From positions 3,522,111 through 3,586,110 of the forward strand of contig CM030931.1 of the NCBI GenBank assembly GCA_018136815.1: 64,000 nucleotides of DNA. The letters run 5' to 3'. The position numbers were made by a program, and so were the translations under genes. The notes under the pieces are model-generated. The model saw only the letters and a list, made by a program, of their open reading frames with translations. It searched no databases and had not been told where the DNA came from. Origin of the DNA: Isochrysis galbana. Lineage: Eukaryota; Haptophyta; Isochrysidales; Isochrysidaceae. Below, piece after piece: positions 55,816-64,000 of the stretch (the stretch's first letter is position 1; each line of letters starts with the position of its first letter).

Positions 55816-57510
55816 GTGGGCCGACGGCTGGCAGCAGAAATGGGATGGGGGTGGCGCCCGGCACTCGGAGGCGTTCTCCTCCTCCTCTTTCCCGCTGCCG
55901 GCCATCGCCTGCCCGTTCGTGCCACCGCCACCGCCACCGCCACTGCTCAGCTGAGGCCGAGCGGCGGCCACCGCATGCCTCTCCATGGCGAGCGACGGCA
56001 CCCCTCAGCTTACGACGAGTTTGACGCGACAGGACATGTCTTCGTGGTGCAGGCAGACCTGCGTAGGCTGATGGCAGACGCCGTTCTCTTCCCCACGCGC
56101 TCACTCATGAATACCGAGTGGTTTCCCGACGGGCCGCCCCACCTGGGCAACAACAGCCTGCGAGATGTATCCGCCTTCAGCTACACCGAGGTGGACCGAG
56201 TGCGCTGTGCTCGACCGACCGCCAAGGGCACACCCGCCATATGGCTCAGCTGGGTCTTCTGGGAGTTCGACGGCGACCCGCCGGTCGAGTGGTTTGTCTC
56301 GGCGGCCGAGCAGTTTTTGCATCGGGCGTATGAGACGGCCCTCGCGTCCGCCGAGTCGCCCGTCTGTGGCCGCCAGCTGCCGCTGCTTGCGCTTCCCGTC
56401 CTGGGGACGGGTCATGGTGGAGGCTCGCGAGCCAAGGGCGAAGTGCTCGTCGCGCTCATGTCGCTGCTCTCCACCTTTGTCGAAACACGTCCTGTGGACG
56501 TCGTGCTTGTTACAAGGGACCGGCAGATGCTCTCCGCTGCTCAAGCTGCGCGCAACCAGAATTATGGCGTGGCACATGGCTCGCGAGCGTGGGACGTACT
56601 CTTCGACACCGAGCCGCGCCTGCGCCAGCAAGCATCGCAGCTCGCCTCGCTCGCCTCGCGTGATCAGCTCGTCCTGTTCCTAGGCTCGGGCATAAGCAGG
56701 GCAACCAACTTGCCCAGCTGGCGCAATCTCATGTCGGAGCTTGCTGAGCGTGCCGGGCTGGGCGCATATGAGCTGCATCAATTGAGCCGGCTTTCGCCAC
56801 AAGACCAAATCAAGGTGCTTCAGCTGCGTCTCGGCAGACGGAGACACGAGTGCGAATCGAACGCCCTGACCGATACCGGCGACGCGGCGACCATCGAGTA
56901 CTTGCAGGAGTTGGGCACGCTTGAGTTGCAGCGCATGGTGGTGCGTCAGCACGCTTCGCCCTCGCCGTTCGCCGATGATCCTATGTGCTCTTGAGCAGCA
57001 TCTCGACTACGGCGCCCGCCCACATTATGCTTTTCAACCCTCTGAGACCAGCCCCTCGTCCATGCCGGCACAGATTGAACGGCTCGATACGCAGATGTAC
57101 GCTATACCCCATGCGCTGCTCGCTTCACTACCGCACTCTGCGGCTGTCACCACAAACGCAGACTTGTGCTACGATCTCGCATGCGCGTCTGCCGACGTCA
57201 GCTTGAATATATTGCCGTACGACACGCGCATCTCACGATCATCGTCGCATCGCTGGATCCTGAAGCTGCACGGAGATGTGTCGCATCCGGTCGACATATT
57301 CCAGGCGAGACATCCGCTTTTCCATTTGCTGTCCTGCCTTCAGCCCCAAATTCTGGCCCATATCACTCTCCCTCTTACCGCCCGCTTCGCATTGTCCCCG
57401 AAAGGCCTACTCCCGGGCTGCTCCATATGGCGCCGACCGCCAGGCGCTCGTGGGAATAGTACAGGCACTCCTCATCACTAAGCACATGCTTTTTCTGGGC
57501 TTTTCCCTAT
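55816..57510 (+). CDS. Macro-like domain fused to SIR2 domain (predicted NAD-dependent enzyme), 3' end lost in gap
   Basis: Exon 1 is 55816-56940 (375 codons); a phase-0 intron with GTGCGT donor ends at 56995 or 56998. Exon 2 runs to about 57285, and a further frame change (an intron, or a frameshift near 57395) leads to the last segment before the gap. Residues 73-93 (GHVFVVQADLRRLMADAVLF) and LLALPVLGTGHGG (190-202), then PVDVVLVTRDRQMLSAAQAA, look like a macro/SLOG-type nucleotide-binding domain. SIR2 follows: FLGSGISRATNLPSW (288-302), HALLASLPHSAAVTTNADLC, WILKLHGDVSHP, then ALVGIVQALLITKHMLFLGFSL up to the N run. The SIR2 Asn and His are present. The same order of domains is known in bacterial SIR2-family proteins, some of which cleave NAD in phage defence. 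A hydrophobic N-terminus (about 10-32) may be a signal peptide. Function here is unproven. Confidence 0.75.
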
Positions 57511-57610
57511 NNNNNNNNNNNNNNNNNNNNNNNNNNNNNNNNNNNNNNNNNNNNNNNNNNNNNNNNNNNNNNNNNNNNNNNNNNNNNNNNNNNNNNNNNN
57601 NNNNNNNNNN
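57511..57610. other. Assembly gap (100 N)
   Basis: Placeholder gap that removes the end of the SIR2 domain. Confidence 0.99.
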
Positions 57611-58044
57611 TTTCGTTGGCCTACCCAAGGCCTCCTTGTTTTTGCCGCTCATTTGGCCGCGTGAACACTGCCGCACGCTCTTCTGCGTGTCCTTGGCGCG
57701 TCGTCGGGTCTCATCCGGTGTCAGCCCGGTCCCATCGCCATGTTCAATGCCATCCTAAGCACGTGGCGCCAACGTGTTCGAGGTCTACAAATGACTTGGT
57801 CAAGGAGGGCTGCTGCAGCAGGCTGCGTGCCTTGTGCTGCGACAGTGCAATCATATGTGTAGGGTGCGCTGAATACGGCGCTGCAGCCGTGCGCAATACG
57901 CAATACAACCAGAAAGGTACTTGCTAGTGGCCTGCGAGCGCCCACAGCGTGAGGCGTGCAGACATGGAGGATAGAGGAGGAGCAATATCGATGCATGCAA
58001 TAACCCACTAGAACATCGCTTTCGATAATAAGAGAATGTAGCAA
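57611..58044. other. Right flank of gap, no gene recognised
   Basis: No frame here continues the SIR2 domain in a recognisable way. The actual gap may be long, or the gene may end inside it. Confidence 0.4.
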
Positions 58045-58245
58045 TAACACAGAAATCTTTACAAACTTACCGCTGCTTGCACGGCTCGAGGCAGAGTGCT
58101 AGTGCTACCCATTAGGCACTACCCACCGCCCTCACCTTCCGCCTACAACCCCTTGTTCCCCTCCGCCCCAGGTCCAAGTCGAAGTTCGCTAAAGGCGGAA
58201 TCTCTAGGTTCGGAGATGTCGGGCGCGCTGCTTCAACCAGGGGCT
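58045..58245. repeat. Dispersed repeat A, copy 2
   Basis: Aligns with 10085-10265 in the same orientation, sharing AATCTTTACAAACTTACCGC and GCGCGCTGCTTCAACCAGGG with a few changes. Confidence 0.55.
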
Positions 58246-58415
58246 AGTGGCTTGGGAGAGTAATAAACCTTTTAATATTCTCACCGCACACGCGGCCGTG
58301 GACCCAAGGTCGTTTGCCTTCATTTGGTACCCCTCGTTTCCAAATACGCGATGCGCCGGTACCAAAAAAATCGTCTAGTATTTAAGCAAAGGCACCCACC
58401 TCACAGTGCTCAACC

Positions 58416-59206
58416 ATGTCTATAAATGGAATGGCGGCTGATGATGTAGTACGCAAGCGATTCCATAAAAGGGTCGCCAATGCCCTCATCAACGCGGGGA
58501 AGATGCCAAGGTTGGACCGAGATGCAGAAAACTTGATCAATAGTCTCAAGAATGACGAATATGTAAAGTTCCTAGATGTAAGTTTTTGGGATCCGAATGA
58601 TGTGCCCAATAGCATCAATGTTCTGAAGGAAGAAGTGGTCAAGACTGCCACAAACACCGTGATGATCGCCGCACGGGGTATACTATCACGAACATTTCGT
58701 CACCCCCCCCGTCCCAGCGATAAGATTAATAAAAGGGCGAGCTTCTGGCTTACAAATGTTCATGTAGAACTTGAACTGAACGAGAAAGATTACGAGGACG
58801 CCGCCAGGGCCACCATTCGCGGCTTATGTTTCCAACCATCGATGAAAAAGTCCCATCCATCCAGGCCATCAAAGCCGCAATGTCATGGTTTGCGTCGCGC
58901 GCTTCCTTCCAATTCATAGACTATGCTCATAAGGTAACTCACGTGAGTGGAGACAAGCGGTTGAACCCACAGGGCGCGATTGAAAGTCTCAAAGGCGAGT
59001 TAGATAATGACGAGGATTTCAATGACCTGAGTGAAAGTACCACTTGGGATTCGGAGAATGTACTCGAGAGCATCGATTCTCTGAAGAAGGAAGTGTTCAA
59101 GACTGCCGCAGACCCCGTGATAAGCTGCGCATGGGGTATACTCTCGCGAACATATATACACAACCCCGACGAATCGATGGAAACGAGCCTCAGCCGGAGA
59201 TCATAA
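58416..59206 (+). pseudogene. Unknown protein with an internally duplicated domain, one frame break
   Basis: Frame 1 (58416-58919) starts MSINGMAADDVVRKRFHKRV and carries ENLINSLKNDEYVKFLDVSF, VLKEEVVKTATNTVMIAARG and ILSRTF. Frame 2 (58826-59206) has a diverged second copy: AIESLKGELDNDEDFNDLSE, SLKKEVFKTAADPVISCAWG and ILSRTY. Repeats are about 145 residues apart. The natural join lies near 58826-58840, where the frame must shift by one base; whether this is a short intron, a sequencing error or decay is open. DNA is A+T-richer than the host genes. The helix-rich, charged units match no family I know. Confidence 0.5.
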
Positions 59207-59244
59207 TCATAAACCCCAGCCGGAGACCATAAACAGCTACATTG

Positions 59245-59425
59245 TGCCTCTCTCTCGCTGCCTCTCTCTCGCTGCCTCTCTCTCGCTGCCTCTCTCTCGC
59301 TGCCTCTCTCTCGCTGCCTCTCTCTCGCTGCCTCTCTCTCGCTGCCTCTCTCTCGCTGCCTCTCTCTCGCTGCCTCTCTCTCGCTGCCTCTCTCTCGCTG
59401 CCTCTCTCTCGCTGCCTCTCTCTCG
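59245..59425. repeat. 14-bp minisatellite GCCTCTCTCTCGCT, about 13 units
   Basis: Nearly perfect array, followed by GTAAGGCCTGTAACCA. A short array of the same unit at 61060-61105 is preceded by the reverse complement TGGTTACAGGCCTTAC (61041-61056). Confidence 0.9.
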
Positions 59426-59639
59426 TAAGGCCTGTAACCACTTGGATTTGGGACTAACCGGATATTGTGGGTAGTTCACCGACCCCTATCTAGTTAGATA
59501 GTGATAGTGACCGACCCCTATCTAGTTAGATAGTGATAGTTGATAGTTGCAAATGGCCCCCTGGGTAGCTGGGTATTCTGGGTATCCCGATACCCATGTC
59601 CCATACATATACTAATAGTCGTGCTATTGTGGAAATCAA

Positions 59640-59790
59640 AGCCGCAGCTTGGATTGTAACGAGATGAACGAGATGTAACGAGATGGCCTGATGGCCCGAC
59701 GACGAGATGAACGAGATGGCCTTGATGGCCCGACGAGATGAACGAGATGGCCCGAGGGCCCGACGAGATGAACGAGATTTTCGATTTAGA
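59640..59790. repeat. Short tandem repeat of ACGAGATGAACGAGATGGCC
   Basis: About four units with variable spacing (GATGGCCCG inserted or lost) at 59658-59780. No coding signal. Confidence 0.7.
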
Positions 59791-59869
59791 GACAAGCGGG
59801 AAACCGGGGCGGAAGGAACTGGCAAGGAAGCCGGCAGGAAGGCAGAGGAAAGGTCTTGGCAAGGCGACG

Positions 59870-60341
59870 GAGGCAGGACTTTTTAACAGTAGGCGGAGGC
59901 AGGACTTTTAACGGTAGACGGAGTGCAGGATTTTTAACGGTAGACGGAGTGCGGAATTTTTAACAGTAGGAAGGCAGGATTTTTAACGGTAGACGGAGTG
60001 CGGAATTTAACGGTAGAAGAAGAGCGTGGAATTTAACGGTAGAAGAAGAGCGGAGAGGAGAAGGAGCGGGGCTCGAACTGCAGAGCGCTCCGTCCGGACT
60101 CGAACTCGCGACCCAGAGCAAAAGGTTGGTGGAGGCGGTGGGTTGAACCACTATGCCACGCGAGAGTTTACGTAGCCATAGGGCCGGTAGGAAGGGCTGA
60201 GAACCGCCCTATATACTCTAGGTATTTTTTCTTCTTTTTCACTCTTCTTCTTCTTTCTTCCTCTGTTCTTTTTACTGTTTTACTGTTTTTCTTTACTGTT
60301 ATTTCTTTTTGCCTCTGAGACATCGCGAATGCGACAGCTAT
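59870..60341 (-). mobile_element. tRNA-derived SINE family, copy 2 with A and B boxes
   Basis: On the minus strand the A box TGGCATAGTGG (60158-60148) and the B box GAGTTCGAGTC (60107-60097) stand at tRNA-like spacing, about 40 bases apart. The flanking cloverleaf pairing is poor, so it is not a working tRNA. Downstream (60050-59870) follow about seven degenerate 26-28-base units with TTTTAACGGTAGACGGAGTG-like sequence. The upstream part is A/G-rich and ends in CTGTCGCATTCGCGATGTCT. Copy 1 lies at 31390-31810. Confidence 0.7.
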
Positions 60342-60450
60342 ATATATAATATATATTATTTATTTATAGTGTGATAGTGTGTGTGTGTACGTGTGTGTAC
60401 GCGCGCGCGCGCGCGTGTGTCGTGTGCGTGTGTGTGTGCCCCTACATATA
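60342..60450. repeat. TA, TG and CG dinucleotide microsatellites
   Basis: (TA)n at 60341-60372, (TG)n at 60374-60396, (CG)n at 60402-60415, then more TG repeats. Confidence 0.9.
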
Positions 60451-61604
60451 CGGCCGCAAGCCGCAATAAGCGGACCCATCCCCCCCCCCGGTATCGCTTT
60501 CCCCCTCCTTCTCCTTTCTTTTTTTTTTACTTATTTTGCGGCGGTGTCCGTTTTGAGAGGCGGGAGCCGACGCGAGGCGGCAGGCGGGAGGGAGGTGAAC
60601 ATGTATCCAAAAGAAAATGTTGCTGTGTGTGGGCATGCGGCCATCGGGTAGTTGCTGCCGGCAGATGGCCGGCGGCGGCGGGAGTCATTTTGCGGACGAG
60701 GCTCGGCGCCCAGCGCATCCACTCTGCACTCTGCGTGGTCGCGTGTGCTGCTAGCTGCTGGCAGCGCGCTGGCCTTAGCGTTGCAAGGGCACGACACCGC
60801 CAGCTGCGATGGGCGCAGCCAAGACGAAGCGCGAAGCGCCCGAGCCTGTCTTCGGCGTGCGCGCACTGCTGTACGGCGGCTCTGCCGCCGCTACCCGCTC
60901 GCTACCCGCGTGATTATCCTGAATAGTGGATTTTCACTATTCGGAACCAGTGGGTAGTAGCCCACCCCCTACCCACATGGAGGTGGGTAGTGGAAATCGG
61001 ATGTGGATGTGGGTAGGTGAGTAGCACGATACCCAGTTATCTGGTTACAGGCCTTACTCTCTCGCTGCCTCTCTCTCGCTGCCTCTCTCTCGCTGCCTCT
61101 CCCTCTGTGTGTGTCTCTCATCGCGGTCTGTCTCTCCCTCGCGCGCGCGCTCTCTCGCTCTCTCTCCACCTCCCCCCTCCTCCCCCTTGCTCTCTCTCCC
61201 CCTTGCTCTTGCTCTCTCTCCCCCTCGCTCCCTCTCCCCTAGCTCTCCTTCTCCTTCTCCCTTCTCCCTCGCTCTTGCTCCCTCTTGCTCCCTTGTTTCT
61301 CTCTCTCTCCCTTGCTCCCTCTCCCCCTCGCTCTTCTTCCTCTTCCTCTCCCTCTCTCTTGCTCCCTCTTGCCTCTTGCTCCCTTCTATCTCTCCCTCTC
61401 CCTCACTCTCCCTCCCTCTCGCTCTGTGCCCCCCCCCCCCTTCCCTCCCTTCCTCCCTCTCACTCTCCCCTTCATCACCCTTCTCTCTCTGCCCCCCCCG
61501 CCCTCTCTCCCCTACCCCTCCCTTTCTCTCTTTCTCTCCAAGCACGCGTAAGTGCGCGCGCATATGTTCATGCTCAGCGCGCGGTGCAGGAGTGCTCGCG
61601 TTGC
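60451..61604. other. No gene; CT-rich low-complexity DNA
   Basis: Bases 61060-61105 hold a few 14-bp minisatellite units, and 61110-61545 are degenerate CTC/CTT repeats that give long Ser/Leu/Pro or Glu/Arg frames without meaning. Confidence 0.6.
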
Positions 61605-61730
61605 AATTCATAAACGGAGACAAAAACGGAAGGGGTTGCAAAAACGGCAAAAACGGCCTGTTTTTGGCCTTCACAGAAAAACGGTAAAAACGTATTTCCC
61701 ATCTAGGGCCGTTGCAAAAACCCTCGAAAG
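61605..61730 (+). repeat. AAAAACGG-rich repeat
   Basis: AAACGGAGACAAAAACGGAA, GCAAAAACGGCAAAAACGGC and CTGTTTTTGGCC resemble, on the opposite strand, 48100-48215. Confidence 0.5.
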
Positions 61731-61906
61731 TAAAAGTAGAAAAAAAGGGGCAAAGGGGGGGACAGGGGGGCTCGTGGACTCGGAGGCGGCCGATGGTCGC
61801 GGTGTTTTACTTGTAGACGCAAGCGGTGAGGGCCCCCCGTCCCTCCTGTTGGGGAGCGAGCTCGCGGCCCGAGGGCGCGTGGAGAGCTCGGGGGGGGGGG
61901 CGGAGC

Positions 61907-61908
<2 letters not shown>

Positions 61909-62004
<96 letters not shown>
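61909..62004 (+). repeat. (GA)n followed by 54 consecutive G
   Basis: About 21 GA units (61909-61950), then an uninterrupted G-run at 61951-62004. It is strongly prone to quadruplexes and to length error. Confidence 0.95.
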
Positions 62005-62005
<1 letters not shown>

Positions 62006-62254
62006 GGCAGAGGCGCGTCGGGGCCCTGCAGACCGTCCCTCTCGTGAGGAAAAGTATGGAGCATTATCAGAGGGAAGTTGCCTTGCCGCCATTTTGCTCA
62101 TTGTGGAGCTGGCGGGGCGACAGAGGACAGAGAGGGAGAGAGAGAGTGGAGAGAAGAAAAGCTGTTGAGCGCAGGTGGCAGTCGGCAGCAGAAGAAGACA
62201 CACGACGGGTGAAGAACACACATGGGAGAGAGAGGGGGGGGGGACGTCCATGGC

Positions 62255-62256
62255 AC

Positions 62257-62323
<67 letters not shown>

Positions 62324-62738
62324 GCTCGCTCGCTCCCTCCTCTTTCCCAACCTCTCTCCCTGTCTCTTTCCGCTGACGACAAGAGAGAAAGAAGAAAAAG
62401 ATTGGCTGAGTGTGCTCACAACCTGAAAAATTTGAGAGACTCCCGCTGGTTTAAGGGAAGAATTGGAAAGGAAGACTTGGACTCTCTAGGTAACTAACTC
62501 CCCACAGAGACTCGCCTCCCTTTGGCAGTAAGAGAGAGAGAACGAATTCTTGAAATAAGTCGAAGTCCAGAGCATGAGATGTGTGAAACGGCAAGCTTGA
62601 GGAGAAGATATCGCGACAGTCTTGCCTGAGAGGGAGGGTAGGGGAGAGAGGGTGGGAGAGAGAGTGAGAGGGAGAGGGGGGGGGAAGAGGGAGGGATATG
62701 GATAGAGAGATATGGAGGGAGGGAGGGAGGGAGGGAGG

Positions 62739-62811
<73 letters not shown>

Positions 62812-62882
62812 GGGGGTAAGAGAGAAGGGGGGGGTAAGAGAGAGGGGGGAGATAGAGAGATTCATAAATATATGGATAGATA

Positions 62883-62951
<69 letters not shown>

Positions 62952-62960
62952 AGAAAGAGA
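62255..62960. repeat. Long (CT)n and (GA)n microsatellites
   Basis: (CT)n at 62261-62325; GGGA/GA repeats at 62640-62745; (GA)n at 62745-62808 and 62889-62945. Frames through them are not genes. Confidence 0.95.
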
Positions 62961-63168
62961 GACATGGAGAGAGAGGGAGGGAGGAAGAGAGAGAGTGTGG
63001 CCAAGCGAGGGCGCGCGCGAGGGAAGCCGCGCGCTCTCTCCCTCCCTTCCCCCTCCCCCCTTCCCCTTCCCCCATTCCCACATCCTCCGTCCCCCTCCTC
63101 CTCCCGTCCCCCTCTCACTATCCTCTCTCTCTAGCGGCGAGGGAAGGCTCGTCCTCCCGGCCTCGTCC

Positions 63169-64000
63169 ATGCTCTCTCTTTCCCTCCTCGCCCCTCTCGC
63201 TGCGCTCCTCTCGCCTCCCCTCCCTCCCTCCCTCCCTCTCTCTCGGCAGCGCTGCCCCCCTCTCTCCCTCCTCTCCTCCTCTCTCTCTCCCCCTCTTTCC
63301 TCTTCCCTCTCCTCGGCCGAGGTGGCGGCGCCGGGCCTAGTCCCGCGCAACACAACACAAGGACGACTCCTCGCAGCTGCCACGCGTCTACAGAGCCTTC
63401 CGCCCACCGCAAACGTTGTCGCTGTGGGCGCGGCGCTCCATGGAGAGCCTCTATCTCCACACAACCTGACATCGCTGCTGCTGCTTCTCAAGCGGCGGCG
63501 GCGGTGGAAGCAGGCGGCGATGCTCTTCGAGTACGCGCTCGCAAATCGCGTCCCGCCACGGACTGCACACTATAACCTCCTGATGTCGGCGTGCGCACGA
63601 GGCTCGCCAAGCCGTGCCCTCGCGCTATTCGACACGATGTTGGCCGATGGCACGCATGTGCGGCCTGATGTGATATCGTACAACACGGCGATGTCGGCCG
63701 CGTCGTACGCGGGTGATATCGACCAAGTGCATGGGCTCTTTGCCAAGATAAGTGCTGCAGGCCTAGTGCCCACAACCATCAGCTTCAATATAGCCATCGC
63801 AGCGTGCGCCAGGGGAGGCGACTGGCAGCGGGCGCTTCAGGTGCGCCCATCCCGCCTCTCCCTTAGCGCTGCAGGTGCTCATCTCTGGCCGCCTCGCACC
63901 GCGCACCCACCGACACTCACCGCGCATCCATCCACCAACCTACTCACTGCAGTACTTCCGGGAGATGGAGCCCTTGAAAGTGGAGCGCACTGCGGTGACG
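63169..64000 (+). CDS. Pentatricopeptide-repeat (PPR) protein, 5' part
   Basis: Exon 1 is 63169-63840 (224 codons); a phase-0 intron (GTGCGC..CAG) leads to exon 2 at 63953, which runs off the window. The start MLSLSLLAPLAALLSPPLPP is hydrophobic and Ser/Leu/Pro-rich, compatible with a signal or plastid bipartite leader. PPR units follow: WKQAAMLFEYALANRVPPRT, then HYNLLMSACARGSPSRALAL, FDTMLADGTHVRPDVISYNT, AMSAASYAGDIDQVHGLFAK, ISAAGLVPTTISFNIAIAAC and, over the intron, RGGDWQRALQ/YFREMEPLKVERTAVT. PPR proteins bind RNA in plastids and mitochondria. The frame is open to the window end. Confidence 0.85.
   Translation, partial: MLSLSLLAPLAALLSPPLPPSLPLSRQRCPPLSLLSSSLSPPLSSSLSSAEVAAPGLVPRNTTQGRLLAAATRLQSLPPTANVVAVGAALHGEPLSPHNLTSLLLLLKRRRRWKQAAMLFEYALANRVPPRTAHYNLLMSACARGSPSRALALFDTMLADGTHVRPDVISYNTAMSAASYAGDIDQVHGLFAKISAAGLVPTTISFNIAIAACARGGDWQRALQVRPSRLSLSAAGAHLWPPRTAHPPTLTAHPSTNLLTAVLPGDGALESGAHCGD

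Noticed and set aside
57276-57758. ORF across the second gap as a real protein end
   Set aside because: Only the part up to the gap (ALVGIVQALLITKHMLFLGF) fits SIR2; the part after the N run shows no family signal.
60097-60165. Functional tRNA gene on the minus strand
   Set aside because: A and B boxes are present, but acceptor and anticodon stems do not pair well and the other copy has lost the B box; a SINE explains it better.
61054-61674. Long ORFs of Glu/Arg/Gly or Ser/Leu/Pro on both strands in CT/GA-rich DNA (also 27317-27928, 62486-63118, 51852-52829)
   Set aside because: They follow from simple repeats, occur in several frames at once and show no domain; they are composition artefacts.

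Overview
The window is nuclear DNA of a photosynthetic eukaryote, most likely a haptophyte alga with a red-lineage plastid. Support comes from spliced genes, two fucoxanthin-type light-harvesting proteins, a cytochrome b5-fused front-end desaturase closest in remembered sequence to haptophyte (Pavlova-type) delta-8 enzymes, a CEP131 homologue (so a flagellate lineage), high G+C coding regions and very long C/G and CT/GA tracts. The species call is an inference. Two runs of 100 N (32411-32510 and 57511-57610) mark assembly gaps, and each one cuts a gene.

Host genes, left to right: the 3' part of a sulfotransferase (1-670, +); a secreted protein of unknown function in three exons (2357-3538, +); a glycerol-3-phosphate acyltransferase in four exons (4851-6999, +); an organellar ClpX-type AAA+ unfoldase with an in-frame intron (10351-12237, -); a 1043-residue CEP131/AZI1 homologue in five exons (15641-19249, +); a secreted cyclophilin in two exons (20723-21676, +); a front-end desaturase in two exons (25777-27556, -); alanyl-tRNA synthetase in ten visible exons, cut by the first gap (32511-36044, -); an unrecognised 211-residue protein (42915-43550, -); a RING plus leucine-rich-repeat protein (46236-47801, -); a divergent pair of light-harvesting genes (50762-51496 - and 53145-53732 +); a macro-like plus SIR2 fusion protein cut by the second gap (55816-57510, +); an unknown protein with an internally duplicated domain (58416-59206, +); and the start of a PPR gene (63169-64000, +). 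The genes are unrelated housekeeping and accessory loci and do not form an operon-like unit. I could place 23 introns by reading frame. Eighteen are phase 0 and nine begin GTGCG, a marked donor bias.

About half of the window is repeat or mobile DNA: a decayed Copia polyprotein (13.2-14.8 kb), two LINE reverse-transcriptase relics (1.5 and 37.2 kb), at least four partial copies of a family whose ORF begins MERA, TA-flanked and other foldback MITEs, a tRNA-derived SINE family (31.4-31.8 and 59.9-60.3 kb), a 204-bp satellite (29.6-31.0 kb), several dispersed repeats, and extreme microsatellites and poly-G runs.

The most unusual parts are A+T-richer islands with virus-like or bacterial-like gene content. 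One is a 3.3-kb palindrome (38139-41423) with near-identical arms of about 970 bp, each encoding the same 92-residue two-helix membrane protein, around an ankyrin-repeat gene. Another is a 1.03-kb inverted-repeat-bounded element (8621-9651) carrying a frameshifted aspartyl/asparaginyl beta-hydroxylase. Both islands share an 18-bp intergenic motif, TTCGTTACACGTCTTTAG. The macro-SIR2 fusion resembles bacterial NAD-cleaving defence proteins in architecture and is the best candidate here for an undescribed immune-type system in an alga.
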